From positions 1-64,000 of the forward strand of contig JBDTRG010000041.1 of assembly GCA_039931775.1 (NCBI GenBank): 64,000 bases of DNA, given 5' to 3'. The DNA comes from CAIWHR01 sp039931775. Its GTDB lineage: Bacteria; Pseudomonadota; Gammaproteobacteria; Burkholderiales; Casimicrobiaceae. How positions within the stretch are numbered: the stretch's first letter is position 1; every line of letters starts with the position of its first letter. The position numbers and the translations under genes were made by a program. The notes under the pieces were generated by a model. The model did no database searches. It was given only the letters and a program-made list of their open reading frames with translations, and was not told where the DNA came from. Below, piece by piece: positions 58,076 to 64,000 of the stretch.

Positions 58076-58158
58076 TTCGTCAGGCTCGCAACATTCCACG
58101 CGTCATTGCACCGATCCGGTCGCCGGCGCAGCACGATCGTCGCGGGCGCGGTGCGCAG

Positions 58159-58659
58159 TCATTCGGCGGCGCCCTCTTCGCCGGGCGGATTGCGCAGCAG
58201 CCTGAAGACGGCGGACAACGAAAACCCGCGGCTTTGCAGAAAGCGTACCTGGCGCGCTTTTTCGCGGTCGTTCGCGGGCGCCGTACCGAACCGCTTGCGC
58301 CAGAGCGCAACCATCGCCTCTTCGTCGTCCTGCTCCGTGGCGGCGAGCGCCTGGCTGACGGTTTCGGGGGCGACGCCACTGGCCTTCAGTCTGGCGCCGA
58401 TGGCCCGTTTGCTGTATCCGCCGCTCTTCTGTCGGACGACCGCCGTCGCAAAACGCGAATCGGACAGATAGCCCAGCGCAGCGAGGTCGTCGAGCATGGC
58501 GTCGACGCTCAGAGGGTCGACATCGCCACCCTCGGCGCTGCGCAGAAGCTTGCTCCGCAGTTCGGTGCGCGAATATTCGCGGCGCGCGAGCAGTGCAATT
58601 GCACGCGCCTTGAGCGGCTTCGCGGGTCGCTTGCAGGCGCGCGCGCTGTCATCGACCAT
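58159..58659 (-). CDS. recX: recombination regulator RecX
   Basis: A 166-residue all-helical protein with the three RecX repeats: ALLARREYSRTELRSKLL, LGYLSDSRFATAVVRQKSGG.SKRAIGARL and REKARQVRFLQSRGFSLSAVFRLL. RecX inhibits RecA filament growth. It follows recA by 85 bp on the same strand, the conserved arrangement. Confidence 0.93.
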   Translation of the reverse strand: MVDDSARACKRPAKPLKARAIALLARREYSRTELRSKLLRSAEGGDVDPLSVDAMLDDLAALGYLSDSRFATAVVRQKSGGYSKRAIGARLKASGVAPETVSQALAATEQDDEEAMVALWRKRFGTAPANDREKARQVRFLQSRGFSLSAVFRLLRNPPGEEGAAE

Positions 58660-58744
58660 GCGCGCGCTCCCGGATCGGTGGGATTCGCGCCGGGCACCGA
58701 CCGATGGCGGCGCCCGACCGCAGCTCCCGGACCGTCATGCGGCG

Positions 58745-59803
<1,059 letters not shown>

Positions 59804-59870
59804 TTTGGAGGCTCCGAAGTATGGCGCAGTGCAGCGCGGAATGGGGGTCGACGGCACTGATGATGGCATA

Positions 59871-59882
59871 GAACGATCGTTC
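59871..59882. promoter_or_regulatory. GAACGATCGTTC palindrome in the recA promoter, possible LexA box
   Basis: A perfect 12-bp palindrome 68 bp upstream of recA. It lies between a possible -35 TTGCAT (59884-59889) and -10 CATCAT (59860-59865, 18-bp spacing) on the minus strand. The GAAC-N4-GTTC form matches the Gram-positive type LexA/DinR box; the CTGT-N8-ACAG box expected in betaproteobacteria is not visible in this gap. Confidence 0.5.
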
Positions 59883-59989
59883 GATGCAAGCCCCCGAATG
59901 GCCTAATTCGAGCGAATGAAGTTCCTGGATTTGGCGACGGCCGGACCGGCCTCGTGGCACCCCTAGGCCCCGGGAATCGGCTGAATCAA

Positions 59990-60478
59990 TCAGGCCTTGG
60001 CGCGCTCCACAAGCCCCACGAGCGCCACCTTCACGGTCGCTTCACGTATGGCGGCGCGGTCGCCGGCGAAGTGCCGGGTCGAGCTTTCCGGCACCTCCCC
60101 GCGCGTCGCCCAGCCAAAGCAGACCATGCCGACCGGCTTGTCTGCCGATCCGCCGGAAGGCCCTGCGATCCCGGTCACCGCGACGGCCAGATCGGACCCG
60201 CTTCGCTCCAAAGCGCCGGCGGCCATTTCCCGAGCCGTCTCTTCGCTGACCGCCCCGTGGACCGCCAGCGTCTCCCCGCGTACGCCGAGCATCTCTGCCT
60301 TGGCCGGGTTCGAATAGGTGACGTACCCGCGGTCGAACCACGCCGAACTGCCCGCGAGGTCGGTGATTGCGCCGGCGATAAGCCCTCCGGTGCACGACTC
60401 CGCGGTCGCGACACGCCATCGGCGCGCTTCGAGAAGACGGCCCAGCAGGGCGACCACCGCGCGCGTGTCCTCGATCAT
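59990..60478 (-). CDS. pncC: CinA C-terminal family nicotinamide-nucleotide amidohydrolase
   Basis: A 162-residue stand-alone CinA_C protein with TAESCTGGLIAGAITDLAGSSAWFDRGYVTYSNPAK and VTGIAGPSGGSADKPVGMV, the active-site and binding motifs of PncC, which deamidates NMN to NaMN in NAD recycling. The start at 60478 overlaps the GNAT stop by 4 bp. Its position upstream of recA is conserved widely. Confidence 0.92.
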   Translation of the reverse strand: MIEDTRAVVALLGRLLEARRWRVATAESCTGGLIAGAITDLAGSSAWFDRGYVTYSNPAKAEMLGVRGETLAVHGAVSEETAREMAAGALERSGSDLAVAVTGIAGPSGGSADKPVGMVCFGWATRGEVPESSTRHFAGDRAAIREATVKVALVGLVERAKA

Positions 60479-61263
60479 TCCATCTCCCCCGGGCGCCCAC
60501 GGTAGTGATAACTGTACGCGGTCGCGAACCCGAATTTCCGGTACGCAGCGATAGCCGGCGCGTTGTCGGCGCTCACCTGCAGATAGGCGGCGTTCGCGCC
60601 ATGCTGCCACGCCCATGACAACAGCGATGCGCACGCGAGCGTTGCATAGCCGTTGCCGCGCGCGTCCGATGCAGTGACCACGTCGAAGACGCCAACCAGC
60701 GGCCCTTCGATCGCCACCTGCGCGGTGCAGACAACGCGCCCCGCGGCGCGGATCGTCGCGTAGCGTTTGCCGAGCGGCGAGTTGATGAGCCGCTCGCGGT
60801 GCGCCTCGCGCTGCCGTGGCGTAGAAACGCGCAGGCTGTCCACCGCGTCGACGAACGCATCGGTATCGGGAGACTCGGTCACGACGTCGTCCGCCGCGTG
60901 GGGTATCTCCGGCGGCCGGTCGAGGGCGAGCGTCTGCACATAAGTTTCACTGAAAGCCTGGTAGCCGCGCGCGTCGAGGACGCCATCGAGATCGGCGGGA
61001 CGACTCATCGGCGTCATCCGGAACAGCGTCGGCAGTCCGTGCTGCGCGTAGACGTCCTCGCAGTAGCCGATCTTGCCGGCAAGCGGCAGCGTCGATCCGA
61101 AATGCGGATTGACGCTGCGCGCACGCTTCGCGGTTCCCGGCGAGAGGCGGAGCACCCAGCCGTCGTAGAAGAGCTGGCGCTGCGACTGCAGCGCGTTGAG
61201 GCCGGCCTCCTCGATGCGCACCAGGTCGGCGGCAGGCGTCACTCGCATGGCATCCGTCGGCAT
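60475..61263 (-). CDS. GNAT family N-acetyltransferase
   Basis: A 262-residue protein. The C-terminal half holds the GNAT fold: VVTASDARGNGYATLACASLLSWAWQHGANAAYLQV with the R-G-N-G-Y acetyl-CoA loop, and NAPAIAAYRKFGFATAYSYHYR. The N-terminal half begins with a short helical domain (LNALQSQRQLFYDGWVLRLSPG) common to a two-domain GNAT subgroup. The target is unknown. It sits 4 bp upstream of pgpA's stop side and overlaps pncC by 4 bp. Confidence 0.85.
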   Translation of the reverse strand: MPTDAMRVTPAADLVRIEEAGLNALQSQRQLFYDGWVLRLSPGTAKRARSVNPHFGSTLPLAGKIGYCEDVYAQHGLPTLFRMTPMSRPADLDGVLDARGYQAFSETYVQTLALDRPPEIPHAADDVVTESPDTDAFVDAVDSLRVSTPRQREAHRERLINSPLGKRYATIRAAGRVVCTAQVAIEGPLVGVFDVVTASDARGNGYATLACASLLSWAWQHGANAAYLQVSADNAPAIAAYRKFGFATAYSYHYRGRPGEME

Positions 61264-61267
61264 GAAA

Positions 61268-61759
61268 TCATCCGAAGAGCTTGCGCAGCAGCGCCAATAC
61301 GATCAGCGTGTACCCCGCGGCGACGAGGTCGTCGATCATGACGCCCCATCCGTTCTTGAGCGCGGCGTCGAGCTCCCGGATCGGCGGAGGTTTGACGATG
61401 TCGAAAAACCGGAAGACGGCAAACGCCAACCCGATGCGCAACAAATCGCCGCCGACGAAGTACAGCACGATCAGAAACGCGACCACTTCGTCCCAGACGA
61501 TCGCGCCGTGATCAGGGACACCGAGGTTGTCACCCGTCACCTGCGACGCCCATACGCCGATCAGCGCAAACGCGACGATGGTCGCGGCGAACGCGGCGTC
61601 GGGAAGGTACATTCGCAGCAGCGCTGCGATCGGGATCGCGACCAGCGTCCCGAATGTCCCGGGCGCGAACGGCGCGAGCCCGGCGCCGAAGCCGAGCGCG
61701 ATGAAATGCGCCGGATGCCGGATCAGGAACGTCGCTGTCGGGCGCGAGGTGTCGCTCAT
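61268..61759 (-). CDS. pgpA: phosphatidylglycerophosphatase A
   Basis: A 163-residue inner-membrane enzyme with ALGFGAGLAPFAPGTFGTL, DHGAIVWDEVVAFLIVL and FRFFDIVKPPPI, the PgpA motifs, and about four hydrophobic segments. It removes phosphate from phosphatidylglycerophosphate in phosphatidylglycerol synthesis. The ATG at 61759 overlaps the zinc-ribbon gene stop by 4 bp. thiL and pgpA are often adjacent in proteobacteria; here one small gene separates them. Confidence 0.94.
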   Translation of the reverse strand: MSDTSRPTATFLIRHPAHFIALGFGAGLAPFAPGTFGTLVAIPIAALLRMYLPDAAFAATIVAFALIGVWASQVTGDNLGVPDHGAIVWDEVVAFLIVLYFVGGDLLRIGLAFAVFRFFDIVKPPPIRELDAALKNGWGVMIDDLVAAGYTLIVLALLRKLFG

Positions 61760-62181
61760 TCGGGCAGGAGGGTGAATGCGCGGGTCACCGCAAGCGCGAC
61801 GGCAAGGGTCGCGACGAGGGTCGCAACCGCGGCGATCGCCCAGTTGCGCCGATATTCGCGCGCCTCCTCCGGCGTGACCGCTTCGAACGGCGAACGGCGC
61901 GTCAGCGTGAATTCCCAGACATAGAGCAACGCGCAGGCAAACGCGCCGGCCGCGACGAACGCCATGGCCTGGTCGGTCACCGCGGCGCCGGCGATCGACG
62001 CGGCGCCGATCAGCGCGAATGCGGTCAGCAGCATCCAGCGCTGGCCATGCTGCGGAACGATGCGCAACAGCGACCGGCAGTTCGGGCAGCGGATGAAGAA
62101 CCAGCCGCCGATAAATCGCCGCCGCGGCGTAATCGACAATTCGCCGCATGCCGAACAACGCCGATTGTCGTTGCCAGCCAT
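61756..62181 (-). CDS. zinc-ribbon membrane protein of unknown function
   Basis: A 141-residue protein. CSACGEL and CPNCRSLL supply a four-cysteine zinc ribbon in the first 40 residues, followed by two hydrophobic segments, a short linker and a third near the C-terminus. I do not recognise the family. The ATG at 62181, 4 nt after the thiL stop, is preferred. A longer form from 62244 would add another CPNC and overlap thiL by 59 bp; it has no clear SD. It lies between thiL and pgpA and overlaps pgpA by 4 bp. Confidence 0.7.
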   Translation of the reverse strand: MAGNDNRRCSACGELSITPRRRFIGGWFFIRCPNCRSLLRIVPQHGQRWMLLTAFALIGAASIAGAAVTDQAMAFVAAGAFACALLYVWEFTLTRRSPFEAVTPEEAREYRRNWAIAAVATLVATLAVALAVTRAFTLLPE

Positions 62182-62185
62182 GGCC

Positions 62186-63148
62186 CTAGGCGAAATGGTC
62201 AAAGGCCGGCGGCAATTCGGGCAGCGGTATGCCGCGCTCGTCATTGACCACCAGCCCGCCCGTCGGGGTCACCGATCCGATTCGCGCGAGCGGCACGCCG
62301 GTTTCGGAAGCGATCGCGTTGATCCGCGCCGCCGCATCGCCGGGGGCCGTGAAGCAGAGCTCGTAGTCATCTCCACCGGCAAGCAGCAAGCGAAGCGCCA
62401 GAGGCCGCTCCACGCCGCGCAACATGTGCGCGAGCGCCTGAGACCGCGGAATCGTGCCGAGGTCCACGACCGCGCCGACTCCCGATCGTTCGAGGATGTG
62501 CGCGAGATCGCCGGTGAGACCGTCGGACAGATCGAGCGCCGCAGTGGCCACCCCGCGCAGCGCCATGCCGAGTGCGATACGCGGCGCAGGCATCTCGAGC
62601 CTTGCGCGCGCCGCGTCAGACGCGGGAAGCCCCGTCTGGCCCGTCATCGCGGCAACGGCGAAGGCGGCGTCGCCCAGAACGCCCGAAACGTAGATATCGT
62701 CGCCGGGCTTCGCTCCGGAACGCGTCAGCGCCGTGCCTTCCGGAACCTCGCCCAGAATCGTCACGCACAGGTTCAAGGGTCCGCGCGTCGTGTCGCCACC
62801 GACGAGCTCGACGCCATGCCGCTCTGCGAGCGCGTAGAAGCCCCGCGCAAAAGCGGCAAGCCATACAGCGTCGATGTCGGGAAGCGCACCGGCGAGAAAC
62901 GCCCACCTTGGCGCGGCGCCCATCGCTGCCATGTCGGAGAGATTCACCGCGAGCGTCTTGTGTCCAAGCTTCTCCGGATCGACGTCGGCGAAGAAATGCC
63001 GGCCGGCGACGAGCATGTCGACCGAAACCGCGAGCTCGCAACCTGCCGATGGCTGGAGCAGCGCGGCGTCGTCCCCGACCCCCAGGTGCACGGTAGCCGA
63101 TCGCGACGGCCGCGAGAAGAACCGCGCGATCAGCTCGAACTCGTTCAC
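62186..63148 (-). CDS. thiL: thiamine-monophosphate kinase
   Basis: A 320-residue ThiL with VHLGVGDDAALLQPSAG, DMLVAGRHFFADVDPEKLGHKTLAVNLSDMAAMGA, GGDTTRGPLNL, ALDLSDGLTGDL and LLAGGDDYEL, the ATP, Mg and substrate loops of the PurM-like fold. It phosphorylates TMP to thiamine diphosphate. The start is a GTG at 63148 with no SD. A TATAAT box 6 bp further upstream suggests a leaderless or very short-leader transcript. Confidence 0.94.
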   Translation of the reverse strand: MNEFELIARFFSRPSRSATVHLGVGDDAALLQPSAGCELAVSVDMLVAGRHFFADVDPEKLGHKTLAVNLSDMAAMGAAPRWAFLAGALPDIDAVWLAAFARGFYALAERHGVELVGGDTTRGPLNLCVTILGEVPEGTALTRSGAKPGDDIYVSGVLGDAAFAVAAMTGQTGLPASDAARARLEMPAPRIALGMALRGVATAALDLSDGLTGDLAHILERSGVGAVVDLGTIPRSQALAHMLRGVERPLALRLLLAGGDDYELCFTAPGDAAARINAIASETGVPLARIGSVTPTGGLVVNDERGIPLPELPPAFDHFA

Positions 63149-63154
63149 CGGCGG

Positions 63155-63160
63155 ATTATA
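63155..63160 (-). promoter_or_regulatory. consensus -10 box just upstream of thiL
   Basis: TATAAT on the minus strand ends 6 bp before the thiL GTG. Transcription would start at or next to the start codon. No recognisable -35 lies 17 bp upstream, so this is tentative. Confidence 0.4.
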
Positions 63161-63195
63161 GGCGAAGGCGGACGCACGGCCCGCCGTCGCAGGGG

Positions 63196-64000
63196 TTACT
63201 TCAGCGCATCGCCGATCTCGCGCTGCCACCGCGCGAGGAGGCGCCGCTTCTGCGCCGGGGCGCCATATTTCGCCGGGTCGAGGTCCACCATCGGCACGCT
63301 GACGTAGCGCGCAGCCTCGGCTCTCACCTCCGCCGATCGATTGGCGGGCAGGATGAGATTGCGCGTTCGGTTCGCGAGTTCCTGCGCGTCCTTCGTCAGC
63401 GCCCAGTCGTAGAACGCGCGCGCCTCCGCGGGATTGGGTCCGTTCGCGATGATCGCCATGCCGCCGAGCGTGTCGCCGGTGCCTTCGCACGGGATCGCGA
63501 TGTCGACCGGGAAACCCGCGAGCTGCTGCGTGACGAACTCGTGGACAAAGCTGACGCCGATGCCGACTTCGCCGCGCGCCACCGACGGACCCTGCGCCGT
63601 CCCGGATTGCGTGTAGCGGACGACGTTCGGATGCAGGCGCTTCAGATAGGCAAACGCGCCCTCCTCGCCGTAGAGCGCGACGAGCGTGGCCAGGATCGTG
63701 TACCCGGTGCCGCTCGTCACCGGGTTCGACAGCTCGATCTCGGCGCGGTATTCAGGCTTGACGAGGTCGGACCAGCATCGCGGCGCGGCGAGCTTCTTCT
63801 TAGCTAGCACCGTCGGGTTTGACCCGAACCCGAGGATGATCCGGTAGATGGCGACGGCGCGATCGCCGGTGGCGTCGGCCTGCCGCTGCGCCCAGGGCTG
63901 GAGTTCGGCCAGGCGCGGCGACCGGTAGGGTGCGAACAACCCTTCCGCGGCGCCCTGGAGAAACGAGTCGAACGTGCCGCCATACCAGACGTCGGATTTC
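63196..64000 (-). CDS. ABC transporter substrate-binding protein, iron/2-aminoethylphosphonate type, C-terminal part
   Basis: The frame stays open to the right edge, so the N-terminus and signal peptide lie outside. The visible 267 residues begin KSDVWYGGTFDSFLQGAAEG and contain AIYRIILGFGSNP, CWSDLVKPEYRAEIELSNPVTSGTGYTILAT, GIGVSFVHEFVTQQ and FYDWALTKDAQEL. This is the pattern of family 1 receptors for ferric iron, spermidine or phosphonates. The tyrosines and the SGTGY loop are at usual ligand positions. The ligand cannot be decided. It lies 47 bp upstream of thiL. Confidence 0.87.
   Translation of the reverse strand, partial: KSDVWYGGTFDSFLQGAAEGLFAPYRSPRLAELQPWAQRQADATGDRAVAIYRIILGFGSNPTVLAKKKLAAPRCWSDLVKPEYRAEIELSNPVTSGTGYTILATLVALYGEEGAFAYLKRLHPNVVRYTQSGTAQGPSVARGEVGIGVSFVHEFVTQQLAGFPVDIAIPCEGTGDTLGGMAIIANGPNPAEARAFYDWALTKDAQELANRTRNLILPANRSAEVRAEAARYVSVPMVDLDPAKYGAPAQKRRLLARWQREIGDALK

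Noticed and set aside
62182..62244. N-terminal extension of the zinc-ribbon protein with another CPNC
   Set aside because: It overlaps the thiL 3' end by 59 bp and has no clear ribosome binding site. The internal ATG 4 nt after the thiL stop fits the packed operon better, though the extra CPNC keeps some doubt.

Overview
The window looks like chromosomal DNA of a high-GC (about two thirds by eye) betaproteobacterium, probably in or near the Burkholderiales. The signs are a Bug-type tripartite tricarboxylate receptor, three TRAP-type solute receptors, the conserved housekeeping block thiL - pgpA - cinA/pncC - recA - recX with alaS close by, and an rpsF operon start. I see no insertion sequence, prophage, CRISPR array, tRNA or rRNA. 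Nearly all sequence is coding, and no gene-free stretch exceeds about 285 bp.

Layout. 1-9.0 kb: the first codons of rpsF with promoter and folded leader, a lipoprotein peptidase, an aminotransferase, dtd, a small operon (FadR-type regulator, mannitol dehydrogenase-family fructuronate reductase, pirin), moaC and a BepA-like protease. 9.1-21.3 kb: the most coherent accessory block, an oxidative hexuronate/aldarate catabolic locus. It holds a TRAP importer, uronate dehydrogenase (udh), pyruvate kinase, tartronate semialdehyde reductase (garR), keto-deoxy-glucarate aldolase (garL), glucarate dehydratase (gudD), an unusual AraC-type regulator, a divergent LysR regulator and galactarate dehydratase (garD). 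Together they should turn galacturonate or glucuronate into aldarates, then 5-keto-4-deoxyglucarate, then pyruvate plus tartronate semialdehyde, then glycerate. The lactone-opening enzyme and a glycerate kinase are not in the window. 21.5-27.0 kb: a LuxR-type response regulator with a hybrid kinase, then a Spy/CpxP-like periplasmic protein divergent from an OmpR/EnvZ-type pair. 27-37.7 kb: ispF, a GNAT, a thioesterase and a glycolate/D-lactate oxidase operon (glcF, glcE, a GST, two GlcD-like flavoproteins), divergent from a second TRAP transporter. 37.7-52.5 kb: assorted metabolism (TetR, SDR, DUF2652, ALDH with a solute receptor, PQQ-type dehydrogenase, ArgE-like and AspA-like hydrolases, an orphan TRAP receptor, comEC, dadA, a PaaI thioesterase). 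52.6-64 kb: alaS; an opine dehydrogenase-like gene with a Bug receptor and a GFA protein lying between alaS and recX; then recX, recA, pncC, a GNAT, pgpA, a zinc-ribbon membrane protein, thiL and a partial solute-binding protein.

The most interesting observations are in the uronate locus. First, the AraC-type regulator has an N-terminal half that reads as a cut-down NAD-binding domain of the D-2-hydroxyacid dehydrogenase family. Second, a 16-bp AT-rich sequence is repeated exactly, in the same orientation and at nearly the same distance (51 and 54 nt), upstream of gudD and of garD, the two dehydratase genes on opposite strands. Other regulatory signals readable directly are a FadR-type operator abutting the -35 of the fructuronate reductase operon, tandem GTTACA half-sites between ompR and the Spy-like gene, a 20-bp palindrome before the LuxR-type regulator, a GAAC-N4-GTTC palindrome inside the recA promoter, a dyad over the likely alaS promoter, and strong stem-loops between receptor and small-permease genes in both TRAP operons. 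Two very small ORFs (31 and 18 codons) sit exactly in operon gaps before udh and ispF.

All functions are assigned from protein motifs and family knowledge read by eye; no database search was run.
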